Origin: Pseudomonas sp. S04
GTDB taxonomy: Bacteria; Pseudomonadota; Gammaproteobacteria; Pseudomonadales; Pseudomonadaceae
Direction of reading: 5' to 3'
Assembly: GCF_009834545.1 (NCBI RefSeq)
Contig: NZ_CP019427.1
Coordinates: 5,639,001-5,703,000, forward strand
DNA length: 64,000 bases
Shown in pieces: positions 53,154 to 63,126 of this stretch. The notes beneath the pieces are model-generated. The model was not told the origin of the DNA, did no database searches, and saw nothing but the letters and a program-made list of their open reading frames with translations. Every line of letters starts with the position of its first letter. Position 1 is the stretch's first letter. The position numbers and the translations under genes were made by a program.

Positions 53154-53480
53154 GCTGCTTCTCTTTCTGGGGAGGGGTGAAACGGCTTACCGAAAAAACC
53201 GGACAAACGTTGTGTGTTTCACTTTAGACCGGGATTTGCCCAATCAGTAGGTATCAACACGCCATCACCGCATCAAAGCAGGCGGCTCCCGACTAACGGA
53301 CTGTCTTTGCAGGCCCCGCAGACCGCTACGTGTGGCACGTCGCCATTTAGCTGGCGCCAATTAACCGCCAGGCGGGCCTTAACAAAGCACCCTCCCGGGC
53401 TTATAAAGGCCGCCCCCAAGATGGGCGGGCCAGAGCTTCCCCCGCGCCATTTCAGCCAGTACTCGTGGAATTCTTTGACG
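53154..53480. other. Divergent intergenic region before the alginate lyase
   Basis: Contains the promoter for the lyase (53379-53407) and, near 53154, the upstream region of the GGDEF-EAL gene. Otherwise nothing recognisable; an open frame extending the lyase leftward has no ribosome site or signal peptide. Confidence 0.5.
53379..53407 (+). promoter_or_regulatory. Probable sigma-70 promoter of the alginate lyase gene
   Basis: TTAACA, a 17-base spacer and TATAAA match the sigma-70 consensus closely, ending 73 bases before the lyase ATG. Confidence 0.55.
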
Positions 53481-54149
53481 ATGATCGATCTCGCAACCTG
53501 GAACCTCAGCGTTCCCGTTGGCACTCCCCCGGCTACCATCGACACCCCGAAACTGGTCAGTGGTTTCAAGAACCAGTATTTCCATTCCAACACCGGCACC
53601 CTGTTTTTCTGGGCTCCGGTCACCGGAACCCGCACTGAAAACGCGATCTATCCACGCACCGAGCTGCGCGAAACCTTCAGTAACGGCACCCTGCGCAATT
53701 GGCTCTACCCGGACGCCGACAACTCGTTGCGGGCCACCCTGGCGGTTAACCAGGTGCCGAGCTCGGGCAAGCTGGTCATCGGCCAGATCCACGCGTACGA
53801 CAGCCAGAAGCCGCTGGTAAAACTCGAGTACCAGTACAAAACCACAACCGCCACCGGCAACATCGTCGCCAAGGTACGGATGCGCCCGGATGATGCCGAA
53901 GGCCGGGTGATCACCATCGCCAGCGGGGTCAAGCTCGACCGCGACTTCTCCTACCTGATTCATTTGAGCCCGGGCGGCGCACTGGGGATCAGCGCCGCCG
54001 GCTCCCAGTGGGACAGCCAGATCAGCACCACCTGGCGCAACAAACCGCTGTATTTCAAGGCCGGGGTCTATGTGCAGGACAACAGTGGCAACAGCCAGGA
54101 AGGCGGCAAGGTGACCTTCAGCAAGCTGGACATCGATCACGACAAATAA
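53481..54149 (+). CDS. Alginate lyase, polysaccharide lyase family 7
   Basis: A 222-residue single-domain PL7 enzyme. All three family signatures are present: RTELRE (about residue 56-61), QIH (about residue 94-96) with the catalytic His, and YFKAGVYVQ near the C-terminus with the catalytic Tyr. It cleaves alginate by beta-elimination. The start MIDLATWNLSVPVG matches other PL7 proteins, but no signal peptide is seen at this or at upstream in-frame starts, so its location is uncertain. The ribosome site is weak. It could trim the cell's own alginate or degrade external alginate. Confidence 0.92.
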   Translation: MIDLATWNLSVPVGTPPATIDTPKLVSGFKNQYFHSNTGTLFFWAPVTGTRTENAIYPRTELRETFSNGTLRNWLYPDADNSLRATLAVNQVPSSGKLVIGQIHAYDSQKPLVKLEYQYKTTTATGNIVAKVRMRPDDAEGRVITIASGVKLDRDFSYLIHLSPGGALGISAAGSQWDSQISTTWRNKPLYFKAGVYVQDNSGNSQEGGKVTFSKLDIDHDK

Positions 54150-54315
54150 ACGCGTGTGGTACGGGCGAATCAGCAAGGTGACGGGAGACAGATGCAGCAC
54201 CACGACGCTTTCAGACAGATCCGCGTCGAGGGGGTCGACATTTCTGTAGGACAATCTGAGTATTGCCCCGCGTAAATACCACACCCCCTACAAGAACGTC
54301 ATGGAGACACACCCG

Positions 54316-55545
54316 ATGCCCTTTACTCGCTCCCTTCTCGCACTCTCTCTGGGCATGGTTTTGTTGCACAACCCGGTCTTCGCCGCGCCACCTTTGTCGA
54401 TGGTCGATGGGGTGGCCCAGGTCCACGCCCAGGACAGCAACGCCTGGGTCGAAATCAACAAGAGCGCGTTCGAAAACAACATTCGCGCCCTGCAGGCCAC
54501 CCTCGCCGACAAATCAAAAATCTGCGCCGTACTCAAGGCGGACGCCTACGGCCACGGCATTGGTCTGCTCATGCCCTCGGTGATCGCCATGGGCGTGCCG
54601 TGCGTGGGCGTTGCCAGCAACGAAGAAATCCGTGTGGTGCGTGAAAGCGGCTTCAAGGGCCAGCTTATCCGCGTGCGCACGGCCGCCCTGAGCGAGCTGG
54701 AAGCGGCCCTGCCCTACAACGTCGAAGAGTTGGTGGGTAACCTCGACTTCGCCGTCAAAGCCAGCCTGATTGCCGAACAGCATGGCCGCCCGCTAGTGGT
54801 GCACATTGGCCTGAACTCCAGCGGCATGAGCCGCAATGGCGTGGAAATGACCACCGCCCAGGGTCGCCGTGACGCAGTCGCCATTACCAAGGTGCCGAAC
54901 CTCGACGTGCGGGCGATCATGACCCACTTCGCGGTCGAAGACGCCGCCGACGTGCGTGCTGGCCTCAAAGCGTTCAACCAGCAAGCCAAATGGCTGATGA
55001 GCGTGGCCCAACTGGACCGCAGCAAGATCACCCTGCATGCGGCCAACTCCTTCGCCACCCTGGAAGTGCCCGAGTCACACCTGGACATGGTCCGTCCCGG
55101 CGGCGCGTTGTTCGGCGACACCGTGCCGTCCCATACCGAATACACCCGGGTGATGCAGTTCAAATCCCACGTCGCCTCGGTCAACAGCTACCCCAAGGGC
55201 AACACGGTCGGCTACGACCGCACCTTCACCCTGGCCCGTGACTCGAAGCTGGCCAACATCACCGTGGGCTACTCCGACGGCTACCGCCGTGCCTTCACCA
55301 ACAAAGGCATCGTGCTGATCAACGGTCATCGTGTGCCGGTCGTCGGCAAAGTCTCGATGAATACCTTGATGGTCGACGTTACCGACGTACCGAGCGTCAA
55401 AGGCGGCGATGAGGTGGTGCTGTTCGGCAAGCAGGGCAACGCCGAGATTGCCCAGGCAGAAGTCGAAGACATCAACGGCGCGCTGCTGGCCGACCTGTAT
55501 ACGGTGTGGGGCAACTCCAACCCGAAACTGCTGGTCGACAAATAA
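54316..55545 (+). CDS. bar: Periplasmic broad-specificity amino-acid racemase
   Basis: A 409-residue fold-type-III PLP racemase. A signal peptide (MPFTRSLLALSLGMVLLHNPVFAAP) exports it. The PLP lysine is in AVLKADAYGHGIGLLMPS and the second catalytic base in the ITVGYSDGYRRAFTNKG/GKVSMNTLMVDVTD region. The sequence follows the P. putida broad-specificity racemase closely as I recall it, including NSSGMSRNGVEM, rather than cytoplasmic Alr. Such enzymes make non-canonical D-amino acids (Lys, Arg, others) in the periplasm. ATG 54316 follows GGAGA by 8 bases. A strong terminator follows. Confidence 0.92.
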   Translation: MPFTRSLLALSLGMVLLHNPVFAAPPLSMVDGVAQVHAQDSNAWVEINKSAFENNIRALQATLADKSKICAVLKADAYGHGIGLLMPSVIAMGVPCVGVASNEEIRVVRESGFKGQLIRVRTAALSELEAALPYNVEELVGNLDFAVKASLIAEQHGRPLVVHIGLNSSGMSRNGVEMTTAQGRRDAVAITKVPNLDVRAIMTHFAVEDAADVRAGLKAFNQQAKWLMSVAQLDRSKITLHAANSFATLEVPESHLDMVRPGGALFGDTVPSHTEYTRVMQFKSHVASVNSYPKGNTVGYDRTFTLARDSKLANITVGYSDGYRRAFTNKGIVLINGHRVPVVGKVSMNTLMVDVTDVPSVKGGDEVVLFGKQGNAEIAQAEVEDINGALLADLYTVWGNSNPKLLVDK

Positions 55546-55560
55546 GCCAACGCCGAGCAC

Positions 55561-55590
55561 AAAAAAACCCGCCTTGCGGCGGGTTTTTTC
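55561..55590. terminator. Bidirectional terminator between the racemase gene and fba
   Basis: AAAAAAACCCGCC and GGCGGGTTTTTT pair around TTGC; seven A and six T flank the GC stem, so it can terminate both convergent genes. Confidence 0.93.
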
Positions 55591-55616
55591 AATGCAGGTG
55601 GTACAACGCTTAAGGC

Positions 55617-56681
55617 TTAGTTGACCTTGGCGTTCAGCTCACCTTTGAGGTAACGCTGGTACATCGCTTCCAGGGAGATCGGCTTGATCTTCGAAGCGTT
55701 GCCGGCAGTACCGAAGGCTTCGTAACGCGCGATGCACACGTCACGCATGGCGGTCACGGTGGCGCCGAAGAATTTACGCGGGTCGAACTCGCTCGGGTTG
55801 GTGGCCATCAGGCGACGCATCGCACCGGTGGATGCCAGGCGCAGGTCGGTGTCGATGTTGACCTTGCGCACGCCGTGCTTGATGCCTTCGACGATTTCTT
55901 CAACCGGTACGCCGTAGGTTTCTTTGATGTCGCCGCCGTACTGGTTGATGATCGCCAGCCACTCTTGCGGCACCGAGGAAGAACCATGCATCACCAGGTG
56001 GGTGTTAGGGATGCGCTTGTGGATTTCCTTGATGCGGTCGATCGCCAGCACGTCACCGGTAGGTGGCTTGGTGAACTTGTAGGCGCCGTGGCTGGTGCCG
56101 ATGGCGATGGCCAGGGCATCGACCTGAGTGCGCTTGACGAAGTCAGCTGCTTCTTCCGGGTCGGTCAGCATCTGGCTGTGGTCCAGCACGCCTTCGGCGC
56201 CGATGCCGTCTTCTTCACCGGCCATGCCGGTTTCCAGCGAACCCAGGCAGCCCAGCTCGCCTTCTACCGATACGCCGCAGGCGTGGGCCAGGGCTACGGT
56301 CTGCTGGGTGACACGGACGTTGTAGTCGTAGTCGGTCGGGGTCTTGCCGTCTTCACCCAGGGAGCCGTCCATCATGACCGAGCTGAAGCCCAGTTGGATC
56401 GAGCGCTGGCAAACGTCAGGGCTGGTGCCGTGGTCCTGGTGCATGCACACCGGGATATGCGGGAACTCTTCGATCGCCGCCAGGATCAGGTGCCGCAGGA
56501 ATGGCGCGCCAGCGTATTTACGGGCGCCGGCCGAAGCCTGGACGATCACCGGGGAGTCAGTCTTGTCAGCGGCTTCCATGATGGCGCGCATCTGCTCAAG
56601 GTTGTTGACGTTGAAAGCTGGAACGCCGTAGCCGAATTCGGCGGCGTGGTCCAGCATCTGGCGCATGCTGATAAGTGCCAT
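55617..56681 (-). CDS. fba: Fructose-bisphosphate aldolase, class II
   Basis: A 354-residue zinc-dependent aldolase (Calvin-cycle subtype, IIA/B). Metal and substrate motifs are [14 protein letters not shown] (zinc His and Asp), [42 protein letters not shown] and [11 protein letters not shown]. It cleaves fructose-1,6-bisphosphate to the triose phosphates; in Pseudomonas it works mainly in gluconeogenesis. Last gene of the tkt-epd-pgk-...-fba group, 116 bases from mliC-like. Confidence 0.97.
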   Translation of the reverse strand: MALISMRQMLDHAAEFGYGVPAFNVNNLEQMRAIMEAADKTDSPVIVQASAGARKYAGAPFLRHLILAAIEEFPHIPVCMHQDHGTSPDVCQRSIQLGFSSVMMDGSLGEDGKTPTDYDYNVRVTQQTVALAHACGVSVEGELGCLGSLETGMAGEEDGIGAEGVLDHSQMLTDPEEAADFVKRTQVDALAIAIGTSHGAYKFTKPPTGDVLAIDRIKEIHKRIPNTHLVMHGSSSVPQEWLAIINQYGGDIKETYGVPVEEIVEGIKHGVRKVNIDTDLRLASTGAMRRLMATNPSEFDPRKFFGATVTAMRDVCIARYEAFGTAGNASKIKPISLEAMYQRYLKGELNAKVN

Positions 56682-56797
56682 TGTGTGTGTCTCTCCCGGT
56701 TTAGGGTCGTTAATCGTGCAAGCCTGCCGTAGCGGCGGCTGCTATTCAAGTTATTGCTGATCGGGGGTAAGGCCGACCTGCGTGTATTCGTTGTGTG

Positions 56798-57130
56798 TTA
56801 CTTGGCCTTGCAGCCACGGCCGATCAAATCGTTGGTGGCAACCCAGTACACCAGGCCTTCCTCACCTTTGAGGTGAAAGGCCAGTTGGTCGTCGCTGTAC
56901 AACGTGCCACTGCCGGCCGGCTCAAGCTTCAAGCGATGCACCTGATCATCCCCCAGCCGCACCTCCACGGTGTCCTGCGTGGCATCGGTGAAGCGCCAGT
57001 GCACCTGGGCCTGGCTGTCACAGACCCAGTCGGTCCACGTGCCGGACGCTGCCGGCGCTGATGCAAACGGGTTCAAACTGGCGCAACCGGCAAGTACTGC
57101 CAGGGACACCACGGCGATCAAGCCTTTCAT
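56798..57130 (-). CDS. MliC-family lipoprotein (C-type lysozyme inhibitor)
   Basis: A 110-residue lipoprotein. The signal sequence MKGLIAVVSLAVLAGCASLN ends in a clear lipobox LAGC. The mature part WVCDSQAQVHWRF ... YWVATNDLIGRGC has the paired cysteines and beta-strand pattern of MliC/PliC. By family knowledge it would sit in the outer membrane and bind C-type lysozyme. It lies between two central-metabolism genes, probably co-transcribed with them. The start at 57130 is preceded by GAGGAAG. Confidence 0.82.
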   Translation of the reverse strand: MKGLIAVVSLAVLAGCASLNPFASAPAASGTWTDWVCDSQAQVHWRFTDATQDTVEVRLGDDQVHRLKLEPAGSGTLYSDDQLAFHLKGEEGLVYWVATNDLIGRGCKAK

Positions 57131-57189
57131 CCATCTTCCTCGGCGGTCGGCACACGCCAACCGCACTGGGCGTTAGTGAATCAGACCGG

Positions 57190-57411
57190 TCAGGGACAAC
57201 CCTGTTCCTTGGCCGGAGTGTGCGTCTCGTACTTATCCAGGCCCTCGGGCCCGGAACGCTTGTTGAGCACCGGGTTGGTTTCCGCCTGCCAGTCGGCCTG
57301 GTAACAGCCTTTGTCGGGCGCGCCGGTGTCCGGGTCCTTGGCGGCCTTGGGATTACTCCCACAGCCGGCCAGCACTGCCGCGGCGATCAACGTCGCTAAC
57401 GTCTTGACCAT
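57190..57411 (-). CDS. Small lipoprotein of the pgk-fba group
   Basis: A 73-residue predicted lipoprotein (MVKTLATLIAAAVLAGCGSN, lipobox LAGC) with a short hydrophilic mature part, PDKGCYQADWQAETNPVLNK, and a terminal EQGCP. Two further cysteines (in DKGCYQ and EQGCP) may form a disulfide. The AAAGGAG ribosome site is strong. It lies 33 bases downstream of pgk and 59 upstream of mliC-like. I do not recognise a domain. Confidence 0.78.
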   Translation of the reverse strand: MVKTLATLIAAAVLAGCGSNPKAAKDPDTGAPDKGCYQADWQAETNPVLNKRSGPEGLDKYETHTPAKEQGCP

Positions 57412-57444
57412 GTGAACACTCCTTTGCCTGGTCAACGGGCGGCC

Positions 57445-58608
57445 TCAGGCCTTGGCCCGGCTTTCCAGGACTTCTACGGCCGGCAGCACCTTGCCTTCGA
57501 CGAATTCGAGGAAAGCGCCGCCACCGGTAGAAATGTAGGAGATTTGCTCGGCAACGCCATATTTATCGATGGCCGCCAGGGTATCGCCGCCGCCCGCGAT
57601 GGAGAACGCCGAGCTGTCTGCGATGGCCTGGGCCAGCACTTTGGTACCGTTGCCGAACTGATCGAATTCAAACACGCCCACTGGACCGTTCCACAGAATA
57701 GTCTTCGACGACTTCAGCAGCTCAGCGAAATGCGCTGCAGTCTGTGGGCCGATGTCCAGGATCATGTCGTCTTCGGCCACATCAGCGATCAGCTTGACGG
57801 TGGCCGTGGCGCTCTCGGCGAATTCCTTGGCAACCACCACGTCGACCGGCAATGGCACGCTGACTTTGCCGGCGATAGCGCGCGCGGTGTCCAGCAGGTC
57901 AGGCTCGTACAGGGACTTGCCGACCGGGTGCCCCGCCGCTGCGAGGAAGGTGTTGGCGATGCCGCCGCCGACGATCAACTGGTTGCAGATCTGGCTCAGG
58001 CTGTTGAGCACGTCCAGCTTGGTCGAGACCTTGGAGCCGGCCACGATGGCGGCCATTGGCTGGGCCGGGGCACCCAGGGCCTTGCCCAGTGCATCCAGCT
58101 CGGCAGCCAGCAGGGGACCCGCTGCGGCCACCTTGGCGAACTTGGCCACGCCGTGGGTCGAACCCTCGGCACGGTGCGCGGTGCCGAAGGCGTCCATCAC
58201 GAACACGTCGCACAGGGCGGCGTACTGCTGGGCCAGTTCGTCGGCGTTCTTTTTCTCGCCCTTGTTGAAGCGCACGTTTTCAAACAGCACGATGTCGCCG
58301 GCCTTGACGTCGACGCCGCCCAGGTAGTCGGCCACCAGCGGCACGTCACGACCCAGCGCCTTGCTCAGGTACGCCGCAACCGGTGCCAGGCTGTTCTCGG
58401 CCGAGAATTCACCTTCGGTCGGACGACCCAGGTGCGAGCAGACCATCACGGCCGCGCCTTTTTCCAGGGCCAGCTTGATGGTCGGCAGCGAAGCCAGGAT
58501 ACGCGCATCGCTGGTGACTACACCGTCCTTGACTGGGACGTTGAGGTCTTCGCGGATCAATACGCGCTTACCTTGCAGATCGAGGTCGGACATCTTCAAC
58601 ACGGTCAT
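57445..58608 (-). CDS. pgk: Phosphoglycerate kinase
   Basis: A 387-residue Pgk interconverting 1,3-bisphosphoglycerate/ADP and 3-phosphoglycerate/ATP. Visible: [15 protein letters not shown] (substrate Arg/Asp), [43 protein letters not shown] and the nucleotide-site [12 protein letters not shown] and [12 protein letters not shown]. The start at 58608 follows AGGAAGTGCGACCC. It is 25 bases downstream of epd. Confidence 0.97.
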   Translation of the reverse strand: MTVLKMSDLDLQGKRVLIREDLNVPVKDGVVTSDARILASLPTIKLALEKGAAVMVCSHLGRPTEGEFSAENSLAPVAAYLSKALGRDVPLVADYLGGVDVKAGDIVLFENVRFNKGEKKNADELAQQYAALCDVFVMDAFGTAHRAEGSTHGVAKFAKVAAAGPLLAAELDALGKALGAPAQPMAAIVAGSKVSTKLDVLNSLSQICNQLIVGGGIANTFLAAAGHPVGKSLYEPDLLDTARAIAGKVSVPLPVDVVVAKEFAESATATVKLIADVAEDDMILDIGPQTAAHFAELLKSSKTILWNGPVGVFEFDQFGNGTKVLAQAIADSSAFSIAGGGDTLAAIDKYGVAEQISYISTGGGAFLEFVEGKVLPAVEVLESRAKA

Positions 58609-58633
58609 GGGTCGCACTTCCTGTTAGCTCAGG

Positions 58634-59689
58634 TTAGAGAGCAGGTTTCTTGATAGCTGTTTGCAGATAGTGTTCTGCAACATCCAGCATTCGGTTGGCA
58701 AAACCCCATTCGTTGTCGAACCAGGCCAGGACGTTCACCAGCCGAGGGCCGGAGACGCGGGTCTGACTGGCATCGACAATCGCCGAATGTGGGTCATGGT
58801 TAAAATCACAACTGGCGTGAGGCAGTTCGGTGTACGCCAGCAACCCTTTGAGCGGGCCGCTGGTGGCGGCCTCGCGCAGGAGCCGGTTGACCTCGGTGGC
58901 GTCGGTGTCGGTCACTGTCTGCATGGTGATATCCAGGCAAGACACATTCACCGTCGGCACCCGTACCGCTTTGGCCTGAATTCGCCCGGCAAGTTCCGGC
59001 AACAGGCGTTCGATGCCACGCGCCAGACCAGTGGACACCGGGATCACCGACTGGAACGCCGAGCGGGTGCGGCGCAGGTCCTCGTGGTGATAGGCATCGA
59101 TCACCGGCTGGTCGTTCATCGCCGAGTGGATGGTGGTGATCGACACGTAGTCCAGGCCAAATGCCTGGTCCAGCAGGCGCAGCAACGGCACACCACAGTT
59201 GGTGGTGCAGGACGCGTTGGACACCAGCAGCTCAGCGCCGGTCAGGCAGTCCTGGTTGACACCAAATACGATGGTGGCGTCGACATCGGCCTCGCTGGCC
59301 ATCGGCTGGGAGAACAACACCCGTGGTGCGCCGGCGTCGAGGAACCGCTGGCCGTCGGCGCGGGTGTTGTAGGTACCGGAACATTCGAGCACCAGATCGA
59401 CGCCCAGGGACGCCCAATCGATGCCTTCGGGAGTGGCACTGCGCAGGACCTTCACGCAGTCGCCATTAATATGCAGACAATCGCCATCGACCTTCACTTC
59501 GCCGGGAAACCGGCCGTGGGTGGAGTCGAAGCGTGTCAGGTATTCAATACTGGCCATGTCAGCCAGATCGTTGATCGCGACAATTTCAAACCCAGCCGCC
59601 GAGCCTCGCTCGAACAACGCCCGCAAGACGCAACGACCAATGCGGCCGTAGCCGTTGAGTGCAACTTTGTAAGGACGCGGTTGAGGCAT
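58634..59689 (-). CDS. epd: Erythrose-4-phosphate dehydrogenase
   Basis: A 351-residue GAPDH-family protein: NAD fold VALNGYGRIGRCVLRAL, catalytic Cys in SNASCTTNCGVPLL (about residue 155-168) and WFDNEWGFANRMLD. The N-terminal position between tkt and pgk, as in E. coli epd-pgk-fba and P. aeruginosa PA0551, supports erythrose-4-phosphate oxidation for pyridoxal-5-phosphate synthesis rather than glycolysis. A second, true gap gene is expected elsewhere. Confidence 0.93.
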   Translation of the reverse strand: MPQPRPYKVALNGYGRIGRCVLRALFERGSAAGFEIVAINDLADMASIEYLTRFDSTHGRFPGEVKVDGDCLHINGDCVKVLRSATPEGIDWASLGVDLVLECSGTYNTRADGQRFLDAGAPRVLFSQPMASEADVDATIVFGVNQDCLTGAELLVSNASCTTNCGVPLLRLLDQAFGLDYVSITTIHSAMNDQPVIDAYHHEDLRRTRSAFQSVIPVSTGLARGIERLLPELAGRIQAKAVRVPTVNVSCLDITMQTVTDTDATEVNRLLREAATSGPLKGLLAYTELPHASCDFNHDPHSAIVDASQTRVSGPRLVNVLAWFDNEWGFANRMLDVAEHYLQTAIKKPAL

Positions 59690-59743
59690 GGGGTTCTCGA
59701 TTACCGTGGTGAATCCGTTAATGCAGCGTCGCCTGACCGACCG

Positions 59744-59811
59744 CTATCGCGGGCAAGCCCGCTCCCACATGGACGGTGTATATCCCTGTGGGAGCGGGCT
59801 TGCCCGCGATG
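59744..59811. repeat. REP pair between tkt and epd
   Basis: Canonical inverted REPs with a 19-base spacer, inside the same-direction gene group. Confidence 0.92.
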
Positions 59812-59840
59812 GCGTCGGCTCAGGCAACACCTTTTCTGGA

Positions 59841-61838
59841 TCAGTCTTCCAGCAGCTCTTCAGCCTGGCCCAGGATGTTCTCCAGGGTAAAGCCGAACTC
59901 TTCGAACAAGGCTGGCGCAGGTGCCGACTCGCCGTAGGTGGTCATGCCGATGACGCGGCCTTCCAGGCCCACGTACTTGTACCAGTAGTCGGCGTGAGCC
60001 GCCTCGATGGCGATACGGGCGCTGACCTGCAACGGCAGGACCGATTGCTTGTAGCCGGCGTCCTGGGCTTCGAAGACGCTGGTGCACGGCATGGAAACCA
60101 CACGCACTTTGCGACCCTGCTCGGTCAGTTTGTCGTACGCCTGAACGGTCAGGCCCACTTCGGAACCGGTGGAGATCAGGATCAGTTCCGGCTCGCCGAC
60201 ACAGTCCTTGAGCACATAGCCGCCACGGCTGATGTCGGCGATCTGCGCGTCGGTACGAACCTGGTGTTGCAGGTTCTGACGCGAGAAGACCAACGCCGAA
60301 GGACCGTCCTTGCGCTCAATTGCATGCTTCCAGGCCACGGCCGATTCGACCGCGTCGGATGGGCGCCAGGTGTCCAGGTTTGGCGTGGTCCGCAGGCTGG
60401 TCAGTTGCTCGACCGGCTGGTGGGTCGGACCGTCTTCGCCCAGGCCAATGGAGTCGTGGGTGTAGACATGGATCACACGCTTTTTCATCAGCGCCGCCAT
60501 GCGTACCGCATTGCGGGCGTATTCCATGAACATCAGGAAGGTCGCGCCGTAAGGCACCAGGCCGCCGTGCAGGGCAACACCGTTCATGATGGCGCTCATG
60601 CCGAACTCGCGCACGCCGTAGTACATGTAGTTGCCGCTGGCGTCTTCAGCGCTGACGCCCTTGCAACCTTTCCACAGGGTTAGGTTGGAACCGGCCAGGT
60701 CAGCCGAACCGCCGAGCACTTCCGGCAACAGCGGGCCGAACGCGTTCAGGGCGTTCTGGCTGGCTTTACGGCTGGCGATGGTTTCGCCCTTGGCAGCGAC
60801 TTCGGCGATGTAGGCCGAGGCTTTTTCCGAGAAGTCAGCCGGCAGCTCACCGCTCAGGCGACGGATCAGTTCGTTGGCTTCGCTCGGGAACGCGGCAGAA
60901 TAGGCAGCAAACCGCTGATCCCACTCGGATTCGACGGCGCGGCCGCTTTCCTTGGCATCCCATTCGGCGTAGATGTCGGCCGGGATTTCGAACGGACCGT
61001 GGTTCCATTTCAGCGCCGCACGGGTCAGGGCGATTTCCGCGTCACCCAGTGGGGCGCCGTGGCAGTCTTCCTTGCCTTGCTTGTTCGGCGAACCGAAGCC
61101 GATGGTGGTCTTGCAGCAGATCAGGGTCGGCTGCTCGCTTTTGCGGGCAGTCTCGATCGCGGTCTTGATCTCTTCCGGGTCGTGACCGTCAACGTTGCGG
61201 ATCACCTGCCAGTTGTAGGCTTCGAAACGCTTGGGCGTGTCGTCGGTGAACCAGCCTTCGACTTCGCCGTCGATGGAGATGCCGTTGTCATCGTAGAAGG
61301 CGATCAGCTTGCCCAGGCCCAGGGTACCGGCCAGGGAAGCGACTTCGTGGGAAATGCCTTCCATCATGCAGCCATCACCCAGGAACACATAGGTGTGGTG
61401 GTCGACAATGTTGTGCCCAGGACGGTTGAACTGCGCCGCCAGGACTTTTTCCGCCAGGGCGAAGCCCACAGCGTTGGCCAGGCCCTGACCCAGCGGGCCA
61501 GTGGTGGTTTCAACGCCCGGGGTGTAACCGAACTCCGGGTGGCCCGGGGTACGGCTGTGCAGTTGACGGAAGTTTTTCAGGTCATCGATCGACAGGTCGT
61601 AGCCAGTCAGATGCAGCAGCGAGTAGATCAACATCGAGCCATGACCGTTGGACAGCACGAAGCGGTCACGGTCGGCGAACGATGGATTGCTCGGGTTGTG
61701 CTTGAGGTAGTCACGCCAAAGTACTTCGGCGATATCCGCCATACCCATAGGGGCACCGGGATGGCCGCTGTTGGCTTTTTGCACGGCATCCATGCTGAGG
61801 GCACGAATGGCGTTGGCACGCTCACGACGGCTGGGCAT
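59841..61838 (-). CDS. tkt: Transketolase
   Basis: A 665-residue transketolase. The N-terminal [24 protein letters not shown], the thiamine-diphosphate motif [18 protein letters not shown] ... [11 protein letters not shown] (GDG...N), and the transketolase signature 2 segment [19 protein letters not shown] are present. It transfers two-carbon ketol units in the pentose phosphate pathway. The start at 61838 follows AGGAGAACAGCG. It opens the tkt-epd-pgk-fba group and is divergent from the regulator-metK pair. Confidence 0.97.
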   Translation of the reverse strand: MPSRRERANAIRALSMDAVQKANSGHPGAPMGMADIAEVLWRDYLKHNPSNPSFADRDRFVLSNGHGSMLIYSLLHLTGYDLSIDDLKNFRQLHSRTPGHPEFGYTPGVETTTGPLGQGLANAVGFALAEKVLAAQFNRPGHNIVDHHTYVFLGDGCMMEGISHEVASLAGTLGLGKLIAFYDDNGISIDGEVEGWFTDDTPKRFEAYNWQVIRNVDGHDPEEIKTAIETARKSEQPTLICCKTTIGFGSPNKQGKEDCHGAPLGDAEIALTRAALKWNHGPFEIPADIYAEWDAKESGRAVESEWDQRFAAYSAAFPSEANELIRRLSGELPADFSEKASAYIAEVAAKGETIASRKASQNALNAFGPLLPEVLGGSADLAGSNLTLWKGCKGVSAEDASGNYMYYGVREFGMSAIMNGVALHGGLVPYGATFLMFMEYARNAVRMAALMKKRVIHVYTHDSIGLGEDGPTHQPVEQLTSLRTTPNLDTWRPSDAVESAVAWKHAIERKDGPSALVFSRQNLQHQVRTDAQIADISRGGYVLKDCVGEPELILISTGSEVGLTVQAYDKLTEQGRKVRVVSMPCTSVFEAQDAGYKQSVLPLQVSARIAIEAAHADYWYKYVGLEGRVIGMTTYGESAPAPALFEEFGFTLENILGQAEELLED

Positions 61839-62047
61839 CGCTGTTCTCCTGAGGTTTTTGAATCGAGAGTGAATAAAACGGCACGGAAAAAAGGCGAGCA
61901 TTTTCCCTCAGCGGATAGCCCGGGGGCAATGACAGATAGTCGATCAGGCACATTATTCCTGTGGATAAATGCTCATTGCCTGGATGAAACCTTTCCGCAT
62001 CTGGTTTGTAGAGTAAGGTTCGGCGGAAGAAGTGCCATCCATCGAGC

Positions 62048-62069
62048 AATATCAAAACTTTTTGATATT
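62048..62069. promoter_or_regulatory. Perfect inverted repeat, probable operator of the ArsR-type regulator (SahR-like)
   Basis: AATATCAAAA and TTTTGATATT are perfect complements around CT, 42 bases upstream of the regulator gene. ATATCAA-TTGATAT-type palindromes are the form I recall for the S-adenosylhomocysteine-responsive ArsR family SahR. Confidence 0.65.
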
Positions 62070-62111
62070 GAACTTGCGATGATTTCGAGGCGTGACTAGA
62101 CTGCCGGCCTT

Positions 62112-63107
62112 ATGAACCTACGCGCGCCTTCCATTCGCCCTGACGATTGTGATGAGCTGGCGGCCCTGTGCAAGGCCGGCGGCGATCCCTTGCGCCTGAA
62201 TGTATTGCGCGCCCTGGCCAATGACTCGTTTGGCGTGCTGGAACTGGCGCAGATCTTTGCCACCGGCCAATCGGGCATGAGCCACCACCTCAAAGTGCTG
62301 GCCCAGGCCGACCTGGTGGCGACTCGCCGTGAAGGCAATGCGATTTTTTATCGACGCGCCCTGCCCCACACCGAATTGCCAGGCGGCAAGCTGCATGCGG
62401 CCCTGCTTGAAGAAGTCGACAACCTGACCCTGCCCAGTGACGTGCAATCACGCATCACACAGGTTCACGGGCAAAGGGCTGCCGCAAGCCAGGATTTTTT
62501 CTCACGGGTTGCGGAGAAGTTTCGCGCCCAACAAGACTTGATTGCCGGCCTGCCGCAGTACCGCGAAAGTGTGCTGGCGCTGCTCGACAAACTCAGCTTC
62601 AGTGACATGGCCACGGCGATTGAAGTCGGCCCCGGGGATGGCAGTTTTCTCCCGGAACTGGCCCGGCGCTTCAGTCAGGTCACGGCGCTCGACAACAGCC
62701 CGGCGATGCTCGAACTGGCGCGCCAGGTGTGTGAACGGGAAAGGTTGACTAACGTCAGCCTGCAACTGGCCGATGCCTTGAATGGCGTGAGCCTGGCAGC
62801 CGACTGTGTGGTACTGAACATGGTCCTGCACCATTTCGCCGCCCCGGCTGATGCGCTCAAGCACATGGCTGGCTTGCTACAACCAGGCGGCAGCCTGCTC
62901 GTGACAGATTTATGCAGTCACAACCAAAGTTGGGCCAGGGAGGCCTGCGGTGATCTTTGGTTGGGGTTTGAACAGGACGATCTGGCCCGTTGGGCCACCG
63001 CTGCGGGACTCGTTCCCGGGGAAAGTCTCTATGTAGGCTTACGTAATGGTTTCCAGATCCAGGTCCGCCATTTTCAGCGACCGGCTGGCGACACTCACCA
63101 TCGGTAA
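62112..63107 (+). CDS. ArsR-family regulator fused to a methyltransferase domain (SahR-like)
   Basis: A 331-residue two-domain protein. Residues about 10-100 form an ArsR winged helix ([49 protein letters not shown]) without the metal-binding Cys motif. Residues about 165-320 form a SAM-dependent methyltransferase ([48 protein letters not shown]). It is 19 bases upstream of metK in the same direction. A regulator sensing SAH or SAM levels for metK and the methyl cycle is the natural reading; the methyltransferase-like fold may be the sensor. Confidence 0.88.
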   Translation: MNLRAPSIRPDDCDELAALCKAGGDPLRLNVLRALANDSFGVLELAQIFATGQSGMSHHLKVLAQADLVATRREGNAIFYRRALPHTELPGGKLHAALLEEVDNLTLPSDVQSRITQVHGQRAAASQDFFSRVAEKFRAQQDLIAGLPQYRESVLALLDKLSFSDMATAIEVGPGDGSFLPELARRFSQVTALDNSPAMLELARQVCERERLTNVSLQLADALNGVSLAADCVVLNMVLHHFAAPADALKHMAGLLQPGGSLLVTDLCSHNQSWAREACGDLWLGFEQDDLARWATAAGLVPGESLYVGLRNGFQIQVRHFQRPAGDTHHR

Positions 63108-63126
63108 ATTTCAGGAAAACATCGAG

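Noticed and set aside
53214..53480. N-terminal extension of the alginate lyase as a secretion signal
   Set aside because: The extra 89 residues are hydrophilic, contain the promoter-like TTAACA/TATAAA region and have no signal-peptide pattern.
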